Notes: generated by a model not told the origin, from the sequence alone. A stretch of 64,000 bases of DNA from Pseudomonas svalbardensis (GCF_030053115.1 NZ_CP125619.1:6285001-6349000), one strand, 5' to 3'; shown: positions 9,893-19,333, counted from the first letter of the stretch. A program made the numbers and translations.

Positions 9893-10923
9893 GGCTGCGA
9901 CCCGGGCTTGCTATCAAGGCTCGGCGGACCGTCAACCAACACCCGGAAAGGCGCGGCGTCGGTGCGCAGAATCAGTTTGGTGCCGGGTGTGACGATTGTG
10001 CCTAGCGTGTCGAGCGAGCGCAGCAGGTTGTAGAGCTGTGGCGACCCGGCGTAAGCGCGGCCATAAATTTGCGCGGCTTCGACACGCGATTGTGCTTCGA
10101 TGTCCGCTGCTTTTACCGTGGCGTCGGCCTGCACGATGCGCGCGTCACGCTCGGCAGCGGAACGGATTTGCGCCGCTTCGCGCTTACCGATGGCCGTGCG
10201 TTCGGTGGCAATTGTTTCACGCTCGGCACGCATGCGATCGACCGTAGCGGTGAGGGTTACCGACGGCAAGGTCAGACGCTCGATACCGACTTGCAGCACC
10301 CGCACGCCATAAGTGGTGAGCAGCTGCTGATCGATTTGCTGACGCAGTTGCGCTTCAAAATCAGCGATGTGTACTTTGTTGGCGTCGGTGTTAACCAGGT
10401 TAGCCAGATCAAAACTGCTGGCCGTGGTTTCCAGAGCAGAGCCAACAAACGTGCGAATCTGCCGCGCTGCTTCGTCCGGTTGATTTTGTACGGCACGCAT
10501 GAAGCGTTGCACGTTGTCCGGATCGCCCTGAACCTGCCAGGCCACATAAGCCTGAACGATGATGCGCAAACCGTCCCGCGTCCCCACATCCTGCAAACCA
10601 CTCGAGGTGGTACGCAGTCGCAGATCGACAGGAATCGCCGCTTCAAAAGGAGCAGGCCAACGCCAGCCAAGACCTGGTTCCAGCAACACCCGCGACGGAT
10701 TACCGAAACGCGTGATCACCGTCGCCTCCCCCGAACGCACTTGCACCAGGCTGGCTGCCGCAATGGCGAACGCCACCAGCAACGCTGCCCAGCCCATTCG
10801 CCGCCAGGGGAAAGGGCCAGCTTCTTGGGGATCACCATGATGGTGATGTCCGTGATGATGTCCGCCATGACCGTGATCGTGGCCAGTGTGGTCATCGTGA
10901 TCGTGAGTGTGCGACTGGCTCAA
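9889..10923 (-). CDS. SPFH/band-7 (HflC-like) protein with His-rich N-terminus
   Basis: A 344-residue protein whose first 33 residues are a cytoplasmic His/Asp-rich stretch (for example HDHGHGGHHHGHHHHGD), a likely metal-binding leader. A single membrane helix (about 45-65) and an SPFH domain (VITRFGNPSRVLLEPGLGWRWP) follow, then a coiled-coil segment with repeated AAQIRSAAERDARIVQAD-type heptads. The metal-binding leader and the downstream metal ATPase suggest a microdomain scaffold coupled to metal transport, which is an inference. It overlaps its neighbours by 4 bp on both sides. Confidence 0.83.
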   Translation of the reverse strand: MSQSHTHDHDDHTGHDHGHGGHHHGHHHHGDPQEAGPFPWRRMGWAALLVAFAIAAASLVQVRSGEATVITRFGNPSRVLLEPGLGWRWPAPFEAAIPVDLRLRTTSSGLQDVGTRDGLRIIVQAYVAWQVQGDPDNVQRFMRAVQNQPDEAARQIRTFVGSALETTASSFDLANLVNTDANKVHIADFEAQLRQQIDQQLLTTYGVRVLQVGIERLTLPSVTLTATVDRMRAERETIATERTAIGKREAAQIRSAAERDARIVQADATVKAADIEAQSRVEAAQIYGRAYAGSPQLYNLLRSLDTLGTIVTPGTKLILRTDAAPFRVLVDGPPSLDSKPGSQP

Positions 10924-12905
10924 TTGGCAGCTCCTGGCTGAGCGGTTTTACGCGCCGGCGCAGGGTCAGCCGGCAGCGTGAATGTACGGAGGTCGATGGT
11001 CGGCGCGTTACTGCTGCCGCCCAAGCGATGATCGAGCACCAGCAACTTGGCATTGGCCAGGCCTTGGGACAGTTGGCTGAAGTACTGCTCCAGCACGAAG
11101 GCTTGGCCGGCGCTGGCATAGGCCTTTTGTTCGGCGCTGAACCGCAGATCCGCTGCTTGGGCGGTGGCGTTGATTTCACGAGCGCTGGCCGTCGCTTGAT
11201 CGCGTGCGATGCTGGCCTGCAATTGCGCCTGGTTGGTGGCCGCCGCCGCCGCCCCACGCTCGCGGGAAATCAATGCCTGGGCGCCAATCTGCGCAGCCTG
11301 GACGCCGTGATAGGCATTGGCGGCACCGGCCGGTGGATGAATCGCCTCGACCACGGTGGCGAGAATTTCCACGCCGCTGTCGAGTTTATGTAGGTCGGCC
11401 TGTACCGCTCGACCAATCTCTTCGGCGAGCCCTACCCTGTCCTCGCCAAGCAAACCGTCGAGGGTTCGCGAGGCGAAATCGTGGACCAGAATCCGGCTGG
11501 CGGTACTGCGGATCAGCGTCGGGACGTCAGCGCTGTTATAGGTCGCGGCCAACGCCGCTTGATCACTCAGGCCGATGCGGTAGACGAAACGCACGTCCAT
11601 GTTGACGATTTGGAAGCTCTGCTTGTCGGCTCGGCTGCTGGCAATGACTTGGGATTTGTCGTTCACATGGCTGGCGTCCCACAAGCGATTGGCAATCGCG
11701 GGCGCCGGACCTTCGGCGGGTTCGGCCACGACCGGCGCCGGTGTGTCGCCAACACTGGTGGCCAACTCGTGGACCACGCCGTTTTCGACGCTCAACACTC
11801 GGCCCAGAGGCCAGGGCAAACCTGCGTGCAAACCAGGACCGAATACCTCCACCGGTTTGCCGAATCGCTCGTAGATGCCTCGCCCTTGCAGCGGTATTTC
11901 GTGAATGCCGGTCAGTGACCAACCCACTATCGAGACCACGGCCAGCACCGGCAAAAATGCCCGACGCATGTAGGTGAAGGCCCAGATCTGTCGCAGGTCG
12001 ATGCCGAAGCGGTTGTGCAATTCGTGCTGCAACGCCAACAAAGGTTGCGGCGGCCAGCGCAGCATGTCGGCGACGAAGCTGCGTGCCAGCAAGGCAGGTT
12101 CGAGTTGTTCGCGCTGCGGACTGAACAACGACAGCAGGGCGCGCAACAGCAGCTCGGCGGCGACCAACCCTGGCAGCAAGCCAATCAGTACCGCCAAACG
12201 CACCGGCCATACCGAGGTTTCGCTACCCAACAACAGGCACAAAGCGCTAAGCACCAGGCCAATGATCGCCACCCGTGTCAGCTGCGCCAACGACGCTGCT
12301 TCGGGCCATTGCGCGACGTTTTCCTGCGCCAGTTGACGCTCCAGCACCAGCAAACCGAAGGCCAGCAACAACGACAGCGCCGCACCGACACTGGCCGACA
12401 ATCCCAGTGCGGCCGGCGGCAGTGCAAGGTTCCAGACTTGTTCGATGCTCAACAACGTCAACAGCGACCAACCCGCGAGCCACAGTGTCGGGGCGCCGAT
12501 CTGCACCAGCATTCGCAGCCATCGCTGGCTGAGCCGATCCAGCAGCCGTTCGTACCAGCCCACCGGGGCAACGACTTCGTCAGCAACGACGACCTGCACG
12601 ACCGGGTTCAACGCCCGCACGCGCCACTGCGTCACCCACCAGGCCGATTGCAAACCGGCGACCAGCACCAGCAAACCGGCGCTCTGATTGACCAGCAATG
12701 CTGGCCAGAGCGACTGCGGCGCAAACAGCCCGACGAAAAACGCCAGCAACCAACCTGTCGCCGCAAGAGCGCCCAGACCGATTGCGAACTGACGCAATCG
12801 TCGCCCTTGAAAAACCGCCTGCTGGAAACGCGGCAGCCCGGCTACTTGCGTCCCATCGACATCGAGATCGACTTGCATACCACCCCAGTGTTTATCGTTG
12901 CTCAT
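10920..12905 (-). CDS. Large SPFH/band-7 (HflK-like) polytopic protein
   Basis: A 661-residue protein, much longer than HflK (about 400). The first 300 residues contain several hydrophobic segments (near 40-60, 70-95, 130-200 and 215-255); a further helix at about 315-335 is followed by the SPFH domain (GIYERFGKPVEVFGPGLHAGLP) and an Ala-rich coiled coil (about 530-610). It is the first gene of the SPFH/P-type ATPase operon. A perfect palindrome lies 8 bases upstream of the start codon. The function is unknown; the membrane-scaffold role is inferred from the family. Confidence 0.82.
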   Translation of the reverse strand: MSNDKHWGGMQVDLDVDGTQVAGLPRFQQAVFQGRRLRQFAIGLGALAATGWLLAFFVGLFAPQSLWPALLVNQSAGLLVLVAGLQSAWWVTQWRVRALNPVVQVVVADEVVAPVGWYERLLDRLSQRWLRMLVQIGAPTLWLAGWSLLTLLSIEQVWNLALPPAALGLSASVGAALSLLLAFGLLVLERQLAQENVAQWPEAASLAQLTRVAIIGLVLSALCLLLGSETSVWPVRLAVLIGLLPGLVAAELLLRALLSLFSPQREQLEPALLARSFVADMLRWPPQPLLALQHELHNRFGIDLRQIWAFTYMRRAFLPVLAVVSIVGWSLTGIHEIPLQGRGIYERFGKPVEVFGPGLHAGLPWPLGRVLSVENGVVHELATSVGDTPAPVVAEPAEGPAPAIANRLWDASHVNDKSQVIASSRADKQSFQIVNMDVRFVYRIGLSDQAALAATYNSADVPTLIRSTASRILVHDFASRTLDGLLGEDRVGLAEEIGRAVQADLHKLDSGVEILATVVEAIHPPAGAANAYHGVQAAQIGAQALISRERGAAAAATNQAQLQASIARDQATASAREINATAQAADLRFSAEQKAYASAGQAFVLEQYFSQLSQGLANAKLLVLDHRLGGSSNAPTIDLRTFTLPADPAPARKTAQPGAAN

Positions 12906-12912
12906 ATCGCAG

Positions 12913-12931
12913 TTCGTTACGATATAACGAA
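12913..12931. promoter_or_regulatory. Perfect palindrome TTCGTTA-N5-TAACGAA (possible metal-repressor operator)
   Basis: A 7-bp perfect inverted repeat with a 5-bp spacer just ahead of the start codon of the HflK-like gene. It resembles the GTTATA-N-TATAAC type of Zur box in its GTTA...TAAC core, but spacing and flanks differ, so the regulator is not certain. Confidence 0.5.
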
Positions 12932-13024
12932 AGCCGTGAAATTTCCGTTCTTAAATGCTGTATCTAAAGGCGCTCAACCTGTCGCTTGGCTGAAGCCTTG
13001 ACCGAAATGCTGCGGAACGCACAT

Positions 13025-13038
13025 ATTACGTTCGTAAT
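13025..13038. promoter_or_regulatory. Perfect palindrome ATTACG-TT-CGTAAT
   Basis: A second short perfect palindrome in the divergent region between the SPFH operon and lpdA, 58 bases before the lpdA start. The shared TTACG/CGTAA core suggests a regulator acting on this intergenic region; no family is assigned. Confidence 0.35.
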
Positions 13039-13095
13039 TTTACTCAAGAACTACGTTTACCCATTCCGACCCCCGTTCACTCCAGGAGTACAACC

Positions 13096-14496
13096 ATGAG
13101 CATCTATGACGTCGTGATTCTGGGCGGAGGCCCCGGTGGTTATAACGCAGCGATCCGCGCCGGTCAGTTGGGCCTCAGAGCGGTTTGCGTAGAAGGACGC
13201 GCCACGCTCGGCGGTACCTGCCTGAACGTCGGTTGCATGCCGTCAAAAGCGCTGCTGCACGCCTCCGAACTCTACGACGCCGCCATGGGCGCGGAATTCG
13301 CCAACCTGGGGATTGAAGTCAAACCCACACTCAACCTCGCGCAAATGATGAAGCAAAAGGATGAAAGCGTTGCCGGGTTGACCAAGGGCATCGAGTTTCT
13401 GTTTCGCAAAAACAAAGTCCATTGGGTCAAGGGCTGGGGCCACATCGACGGGCCCGGCAAAGTGACGGTGACCGACAGCCAGGGCGGCAAGACCGAACTG
13501 AGCGCCAAGGACATCATCATCGCCACCGGTTCCGAGCCCACTCCCCTGCCCGGTGTGGACATCGACAACAAACGCATCCTCGATTCAACGGGCGCGCTGT
13601 CGCTGACTGAAGTGCCCAAGCATCTGGTGGTGATCGGCGCCGGGGTGATCGGTCTGGAGTTGGGTTCGGTGTGGCGGCGTTTGGGCGCGCAGGTGACGGT
13701 GATCGAGTTTCTCGACCGGATTTGCCCTGGTGTGGATGGTGAAGCCGGTAAAACCCTGCAACGTTCGTTGAGTAAACAGGGCATCAACTTCAAATTGAGC
13801 TCCAAAGTCACCAGCGCCACAACCTCGGCGACCGGCGTTCAGCTCAGCGTCGAGCCCGCGGCTGGTGGCACCGCCGAACTGCTTGAAGCGGATTACGTGC
13901 TGGTATCCATCGGACGCCGGCCTTACACCCAAGGCCTGGGGCTGGAAAACGTCGGTCTCGCCGCGGACAAACGCGGCATGCTCGCCAACAAGGGTCATCG
14001 CACCGAAGCCGCTGGCATCTGGGTGATCGGCGATGTCACGTCCGGGCCGATGCTCGCCCACAAGGCCGAAGACGAGGCCATGGTCTGCATAGAGCAGATT
14101 GTCGGCAAGGCGGCCGAGGTCAACTACGACCTGATCCCCAACGTGATCTACACCAAGCCCGAACTGGCCAGCGTCGGCAAGACCGAAGAACAACTGAAGG
14201 CCGAAGGTCGTGCCTTCAAGGTCGGCAAATTCCCCTTCACCGCCAACAGCCGGGCAAAGATCAATCACGAGACCGAAGGCTTCGCCAAAGTACTGGCCGA
14301 TGAGCGCACCGACGAGATTCTCGGCGTGCACCTGGTGGGACCAAGCGTCAGTGAAATGATTGGCGAATATTGCGTGGCCATGGAGTTCAGCGCCTCTGCC
14401 GAAGACATTGCCCTGACCTGCCATCCACACCCGACCCGCTCCGAGGCTTTGCGTCAGGCGGCGATGAATGTGGAGGGGATGGCGACGCAGATGTAA
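13096..14496 (+). CDS. lpdA: Dihydrolipoyl dehydrogenase
   Basis: A 466-residue flavoprotein disulfide reductase that reoxidises dihydrolipoamide with NAD+. It has the FAD Rossmann motif ILGGGPGGYNAAIRAGQLG, the redox-active disulfide GGTCLNVGCMPSK, the NAD-binding GAGVIGLELGSVW and the C-terminal dimer/active-site motif TCHPHPTRSEALRQ. It stands alone without E1/E2 genes, so it is probably an additional Lpd (Lpd3-like). An SD (CCAGGAGT) precedes the ATG. Confidence 0.94.
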   Translation: MSIYDVVILGGGPGGYNAAIRAGQLGLRAVCVEGRATLGGTCLNVGCMPSKALLHASELYDAAMGAEFANLGIEVKPTLNLAQMMKQKDESVAGLTKGIEFLFRKNKVHWVKGWGHIDGPGKVTVTDSQGGKTELSAKDIIIATGSEPTPLPGVDIDNKRILDSTGALSLTEVPKHLVVIGAGVIGLELGSVWRRLGAQVTVIEFLDRICPGVDGEAGKTLQRSLSKQGINFKLSSKVTSATTSATGVQLSVEPAAGGTAELLEADYVLVSIGRRPYTQGLGLENVGLAADKRGMLANKGHRTEAAGIWVIGDVTSGPMLAHKAEDEAMVCIEQIVGKAAEVNYDLIPNVIYTKPELASVGKTEEQLKAEGRAFKVGKFPFTANSRAKINHETEGFAKVLADERTDEILGVHLVGPSVSEMIGEYCVAMEFSASAEDIALTCHPHPTRSEALRQAAMNVEGMATQM

Positions 14497-14527
14497 GGCT
14501 GGAGATTGGCGGCGGCTGGTCTACCGC

Positions 14528-14608
14528 TATCGCGAGCAGGCTCGCTCCCACAGGGGGATTTGTAATCGACGCAAAACTACTGTGTGCGAGCTTGCTCGCG
14601 ATTGGGTC
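14528..14608. repeat. REP pair (REPIN), GCGAGC type
   Basis: Two inverted REP units typical of fluorescent pseudomonads: TCGCGAGCAGGCTCGCTCCC near 14529 and GCGAGCTTGCTCGCGATTGG near 14586 in opposite orientation. They lie between the convergent lpdA and Lrp-family genes. Confidence 0.8.
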
Positions 14609-15079
14609 TCAGACCGGTAAATGTTCCAACGGCAACGCCCCCGGCGTCTTCACCGTATGAATCGCAAAGTTGCTGCGAATGTCACTTACGCCCGGCAATT
14701 TCAGCAAACGCCCCGTGAGAAAACGGTCATAGGCGCGCAGGTCCGGCACCACTACTTGCAGCAAAAAATCCGATTCCCCTGACACCAGAAAGGCCGAAAT
14801 CACTTCGGGCAACGCGGTCACGGCCAGGCGAAAGGATTCGGCCTGCTCATCGTTGTGCCGTTCGACCTTGACCCCGACAAATACCGTCAGCCCAAGCCCT
14901 ACTTCGTCGCGATCCAGATTGGCCTGGTAACCGCGTATGACCCCGGCTTCTTCGAGCATCCGTACCCGGCGCAAACAAGGCGAGGCGGACAGGCCGATCT
15001 CGTCAGCCAGTTGCACATTGCTCAGGCGACCGTCCCGTTGCAGCGCAGCGAGAATCTTGCGGTCGTAGGCGTCGAGTTT
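14609..15079 (-). CDS. Lrp/AsnC family transcriptional regulator
   Basis: A 156-residue feast/famine regulator: an N-terminal winged helix-turn-helix (LSNVQLADEIGLSASPCLRR, about 22-41) and a C-terminal RAM/AsnC ligand-binding domain (FLVSGESDFLLQVVVPDL). The start MKLDAYDRK at 15079 fits family starts better than an in-frame ATG 33 bases upstream. It is divergent from a LysE-type amino-acid exporter, a common regulator-exporter pair, so it probably controls that gene in response to an amino acid. Confidence 0.9.
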   Translation of the reverse strand, partial: KLDAYDRKILAALQRDGRLSNVQLADEIGLSASPCLRRVRMLEEAGVIRGYQANLDRDEVGLGLTVFVGVKVERHNDEQAESFRLAVTALPEVISAFLVSGESDFLLQVVVPDLRAYDRFLTGRLLKLPGVSDIRSNFAIHTVKTPGALPLEHLPV

Positions 15080-15226
15080 CATGGTTTGGCAGATCCTGAT
15101 GGTTTCCCGCAATTGAGTGGCAGGTTATGCCAACCAGAAGCATTTTAGAAGCGAACTACGCAACCACCTGCCCTGCCCTTCAGCCCTAGACTGGCCGTAC
15201 CGAATCGACAACGAATGGGGTGCAAC

Positions 15227-15856
15227 GTGGCAGGACTCTGGGTGTTTTTCATGGCGCTGGCGGTGGTCTATCTGTTGCCGGGCCCGGACATGATCCTGTT
15301 GTTGCAGACCGGTGCTCGTCAGGGGAAAGGTGCGGCGCTGGCCACTGCGGTGGGTTTGGGTTTTGCCCGGGGTTGCCATGTAGCGTTGGCAGCGTTGGGG
15401 TTGGCGGCGCTGTTCAAGGCTGCGCCCTGGACGTTCGACGTGGTACGCCTGGCCGGGGCCGCGTATCTGCTATGGATCGGCATTCAATGCCTGCGAACCA
15501 CAATGCTGCCGAACTTGAACGGAACAGACGCCACCACCGAGAAACCTCGCTGGCGCGCAGCGATCCAGCGCGGATTGCTGACCAACCTGCTCAACCCCAA
15601 GGCATTGCTGTTCTGCTCGGTGCTGCTGCCGCAGTTCATCGATCCACACGCCGGGCCAGTGCTCGCACAATTTGCGACCCTGGGCGTGGTATTGGTTGGC
15701 ATTGGGTTGTTATTCGACAGTGCTTACGCACTGACCGGCGCAGCGCTTGGTCGTTGGCTGCAACGCAGTCCTTCGGCCCAGCGCCTGCAGCAATGGCTGT
15801 TTGGCAGCCTGTTGATCGGCTTCGCCGTGCGGCTGACCTTTGTGCAACAGGCATGA
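15227..15856 (+). CDS. LysE/RhtB family amino-acid exporter
   Basis: A 209-residue inner-membrane protein with about six hydrophobic segments and the family signature LLPGPDMILLLQTGARQGKG near the N-terminus. A GTG start at 15227 is preferred: GGGG lies 8-10 bases upstream, whereas the ATG four codons earlier (15215) has no SD. The substrate cannot be told from sequence. The divergent Lrp-family regulator is probably its controller. Confidence 0.88.
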   Translation: MAGLWVFFMALAVVYLLPGPDMILLLQTGARQGKGAALATAVGLGFARGCHVALAALGLAALFKAAPWTFDVVRLAGAAYLLWIGIQCLRTTMLPNLNGTDATTEKPRWRAAIQRGLLTNLLNPKALLFCSVLLPQFIDPHAGPVLAQFATLGVVLVGIGLLFDSAYALTGAALGRWLQRSPSAQRLQQWLFGSLLIGFAVRLTFVQQA

Positions 15857-17977
15857 TTACGTCAGCGCCTTGCGCTTGCGGCGATTGATCAGCACCAGCG
15901 CTATCGCTGTAAACACCACGACGCCGCCCACTTGCAGCCATTTTTTGTAAGGTCGCAAGGCCGAGCGAACAGGGTCCAATGCCTGGGTTACGTAACGTTT
16001 GTCCGCGTTCGGGAAATCCGGGTAAGGACATTGGCGACCGAAGTTCACCGCCCAATCCACGTACGGTCCATCTTTGACATAGCGTTGGTAGAAGGCGCTT
16101 TCTTCTTCCAGGCTGGTGTTCCAACCCGCCGCCGAACACAGCACTGCCGCAAAGGCCGCACTGGTATGCGGCAAATTGTCCGCTGCGCGACTGGCTAATG
16201 CGGTGGCGACAAAACGGTAGTGGTAGCGCTGATCGGGTTGGGCTGCGCTTGCTTGTTGACGTTTGACTTCACCTTCAGCCACCAATGAACCGACCTTGAG
16301 TTCGCTGCTTTCGAAGCTGTAGTTGCCACCGAAGGTCGCGTAATCCGGGGACATCTCGTAACCCAACAGCTCCATTCCATCGAAACGGGCCAGTGTCGCG
16401 GCATGGTAATAAGCAAATGCTCGTTTGGTCGGCCACCATTTTGATTCAGCGTCGTGGCGCAACTGCCCATACCACTTGGCCTTGGCCTGTAAGTCGGCGT
16501 TATCGAAATAGGCTGGCGCTTCGTCGTACCGCTCTTCGCGCAGCAAGCGCCGCCCGAGCACATTGCGCAGTTTCGCCGCCACCGGTAACTGCACGTAGTT
16601 ATCCAGATCCTGCTGAGTCAAAGGTGGCGGTGCCGGTACTTGAGTGTCGACGTATTGCTTGAGTTCATCGACGGTCAACACCCGCTCGGCGACCGTGGCG
16701 GCGTCGAACCAGTAGATATCTTTACTGCGATAAAGCTGATCGAACGCTTGCAGATAATCCCCGCGTTGCAATGCCAGGATCGCGCTTTCACCCTCGACCC
16801 GGCATTTGGGCTGAAGCGTTTCGAAGTCCCAGTCCGGCGTGCGCCGCTCGCCCCACGACTCGTTCTGCGGGAAGGCCTGGGCAGCCTTGGCATACGCTGC
16901 GGCAGCCGCGTTTTTATCGCCATCGCGCACGGCCAGTTTGGCCCGCAGCCACCACGCCAGTCCGCCATCACCGGCGTGTTCGAGGAACGCCTTGGCGCTG
17001 GCGTAATCACCCTGTTGATAATTCACCGCCGCCAGCCGATCAGCGTTATGGAGGCTACCGCGGGTGCTGTTTTGCAGCAGTTTGATCAGTTTCAATTCGT
17101 TCGGCGGTTGATCGCCGAATGACCAGCCCAGTCGGCTGATCAACGAGGCCGTCACCAGTTGCTGTACCGGTTTGCCGTTGAGCAATACGGCCAGTTGATC
17201 GTCAGGCATCGCCGCGAGGTCGGCCACCAACAGTTTCAGCGAGGTGTAACCCACCGCCGAACCCTGAAGATTTTGCGTGGCGTAGAGTTCGATGGCGCGG
17301 TTCCAGTCGCCGGCAGTGCGGGCGACGCGGGCCTCTTCGCCAAGACTGGCGACACCCAGTTCCAGTGGATCGCTAAAACCGTCGATGCTCAGCTGACGGG
17401 TCTGCTCGAAAGCCTTTCGAGATTGAGCCAGCAGGTCAGGACCAGCGTCCGCTTCCGCGCTCATGACAAACAGCGCCCGACCTAACGAATAAGCCGCCCA
17501 AGTGCTGCGCAACGCCCGTTGTTCCGCTGGCAATGCCAGCACGTTCTGGAAGTACTCGGCTGCTAGCCCATGATCACCGGCATTGAATGCCACAGCGCCG
17601 GCCAGATAAAGCTTGAGCTCAGCCGGCAGGTTCGTGCCCTGGATCTCGACATCATGCGCATCAGTCAGGCTGCGTAACTGTTTCACCAGCCCCTGCTGTT
17701 CAGCCGTCAAACCGGATTGCTCAGCCTTACCCCGCTGTTCTGCGTAGTCGGGCGCATCCATGCTGTAGACGGTTTCGGTGACGTTCTTCAGCCCGGCGAC
17801 CGCATGCCCGAGGCGACTGATTTCAAATCTGAAGTTACCTTCCGGCAGTTCCGCCAGCGACTGCCCGCGGTTGTCCAGCAGACGCATAGGGAAATCCGGC
17901 CCACAGGCCAGCGCCGAACCCAGCGGCAGGCTGAGGCTCAGGCAAAGCAGATGGCGGGGCCAGTTACGGGTCAACAT
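15857..17977 (-). CDS. Secreted TPR-like protein with C-terminal membrane anchor, function unknown
   Basis: A 706-residue protein with a signal peptide (LLCLSLSLPLGSALACG), a long helical central region with TPR-like repeats (NAGDHGLAAEYFQNVLALP, QQGDYASAKAFLEHAG, LQRGDYLQAFDQLYRS) and a single C-terminal membrane helix (VVVFTAIALVLI) followed by a basic tail NRRKRK. The start at 17977 is chosen because it gives the signal peptide. It overlaps the 3' end of the DUF3142 gene by 14 bp, and the pair is probably cotranscribed. A periplasmic scaffold role is the most that can be inferred. Confidence 0.75.
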   Translation of the reverse strand: MLTRNWPRHLLCLSLSLPLGSALACGPDFPMRLLDNRGQSLAELPEGNFRFEISRLGHAVAGLKNVTETVYSMDAPDYAEQRGKAEQSGLTAEQQGLVKQLRSLTDAHDVEIQGTNLPAELKLYLAGAVAFNAGDHGLAAEYFQNVLALPAEQRALRSTWAAYSLGRALFVMSAEADAGPDLLAQSRKAFEQTRQLSIDGFSDPLELGVASLGEEARVARTAGDWNRAIELYATQNLQGSAVGYTSLKLLVADLAAMPDDQLAVLLNGKPVQQLVTASLISRLGWSFGDQPPNELKLIKLLQNSTRGSLHNADRLAAVNYQQGDYASAKAFLEHAGDGGLAWWLRAKLAVRDGDKNAAAAAYAKAAQAFPQNESWGERRTPDWDFETLQPKCRVEGESAILALQRGDYLQAFDQLYRSKDIYWFDAATVAERVLTVDELKQYVDTQVPAPPPLTQQDLDNYVQLPVAAKLRNVLGRRLLREERYDEAPAYFDNADLQAKAKWYGQLRHDAESKWWPTKRAFAYYHAATLARFDGMELLGYEMSPDYATFGGNYSFESSELKVGSLVAEGEVKRQQASAAQPDQRYHYRFVATALASRAADNLPHTSAAFAAVLCSAAGWNTSLEEESAFYQRYVKDGPYVDWAVNFGRQCPYPDFPNADKRYVTQALDPVRSALRPYKKWLQVGGVVVFTAIALVLINRRKRKALT

Positions 17978-19157
17978 TCGAACCTCCTTGATCAATATGT
18001 GCGCAACGAGCCCAACCAATGGCGCGCTGCTCACCGGCCGGTATTCGACCGTCGCGCAGGCGGGTGAAGGTAAGCAGATCCGGACGCTGTTGCAACGCAT
18101 AACCGGCCAGCGCATCGGCACCGTCACAGCCCTGCACCGCAAGTGTCAGGCGTTCGGGCCAGGCGCTGTCGAGGTTGCCCTGATTGCTGAGGCTGATGTC
18201 ATAGAGGTCGTTCTGCACTGAGAGTTTCAGCGCCAGTCGACTATCGAGTGCATCGCCACGCGCCACGGCGCTCAGGGTAGTAAGACTCCAGGCTCGGCGG
18301 TCGCTGGCCAGCGGCAAACGGAACCAGATCAGGCCCGCCAGATGCGCCGGTGGATCGTTGCGCAACTCGGTCCCAAGCCGGCTCAGTTGCTGCGGATCGG
18401 CGAGCAATTCTCGGCGTTTGCCGCCCCGTTCGATCGGCACTTCGCTTTCCACTACCGGCGCACCGCCGCCCGGCAACAACGCCACACCATAGGCCGGCAG
18501 CGCCAGATAGAAAGGTTTCGAAGTAATGCGGCTCCAGGCCTTGGTCCATTGTCGGGCCTGATCCGGGTCGAACAAACCAAGACGCGGATCGCTCACCGCG
18601 TGCACCTGCAACACGCTGCTATCGACTGTGGATAACAACGCCGGTAATTCGGGACTGTCGAGCCAGGCCGGCAATGCGGTGATGCTCAGCGCAATAGTGG
18701 CCGGCAGAACTGCGCGCAGTTGCGTAAGAAATTCGCGGTAGGCCGGTAGCCGAGCATTACCGGCGTCGTGGTCGATTTCCACACCGGAGAGCTTCAGGCC
18801 CTGCCCTTGCCAATCGCCGAGCACCTGCTGGATCTGCGCGGTGACTGCGTCCCGATCCAGCGACTTGAGCTGGCCATCGAGACGAATCACCGCGATCAGC
18901 GGCCGACCATCACGCTTGAGCAGCGCCGGATCAATCCGCGCCCGGCTCCAACCCGCCTCCGGGAATGCCTGCAAGGCCAGCACCCGCAGGGTGGAAAAGT
19001 CAGCGCGGCTGTCCCTCAGCGCTGATTCGTGGGCCGGTGTCCATTGTCGTTGCCAGACGTAGAGTTGCTGATCGAGCGGCGGCGCATCCTGTCGTTCGCA
19101 ACCGTTGAGCAATGCCACCGCGACAATCAACGCCGACAGACGAGCGAAAAAATACAT
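17964..19157 (-). CDS. DUF3142 family lipoprotein
   Basis: A 397-residue protein with a lipoprotein signal (VAVALLNGCERQ, lipobox LNGC at about 17-20). The central region (LSGVEIDHDAGNARLPAYREF, SITALPAWLDSPEL) resembles the TIM-barrel fold of glycoside-hydrolase-like DUF3142 proteins: the acidic pair in EIDHD may be catalytic. The function is not established. It is the first gene of a two-gene unit with the TPR-like protein. Confidence 0.78.
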   Translation of the reverse strand: MYFFARLSALIVAVALLNGCERQDAPPLDQQLYVWQRQWTPAHESALRDSRADFSTLRVLALQAFPEAGWSRARIDPALLKRDGRPLIAVIRLDGQLKSLDRDAVTAQIQQVLGDWQGQGLKLSGVEIDHDAGNARLPAYREFLTQLRAVLPATIALSITALPAWLDSPELPALLSTVDSSVLQVHAVSDPRLGLFDPDQARQWTKAWSRITSKPFYLALPAYGVALLPGGGAPVVESEVPIERGGKRRELLADPQQLSRLGTELRNDPPAHLAGLIWFRLPLASDRRAWSLTTLSAVARGDALDSRLALKLSVQNDLYDISLSNQGNLDSAWPERLTLAVQGCDGADALAGYALQQRPDLLTFTRLRDGRIPAGEQRAIGWARCAHIDQGGSNVDP

Positions 19158-19185
19158 AAAGCCCCTTGAGCCGAATCAGATCCTT

Positions 19186-19333
19186 TGTAGCAGCTGCCGA
19201 GCCTGCGAGGCTGCGTTCGGGCCAATACTACGCGCACGGTGTATCTGAAGGACCGCTGTGTCTGATCTTACGACTGCTGCGCCCGAGCGCGGACCGAGCC
19301 GAACGCAGCCTCGCAGGCTCGGCAGCTGCTACA
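19186..19333. repeat. Long inverted repeat (REPIN-like), 35-bp perfect arms
   Basis: Arms at 19186-19220 and 19299-19333 are perfect reverse complements over 35 bp (beginning TGTAGCAGCTGCCGAGCC) with a 78-bp loop. This is a Pseudomonas REP doublet. The right arm overlaps the stop codon of the downstream PNPOx-reductase gene, so it may also cap that transcript. Confidence 0.85.

Noticed and set aside
17978..18142. 55-residue N-terminal extension of the TPR-like protein
   Set aside because: It would lie inside the DUF3142 gene and hide the signal peptide that begins at 17977.
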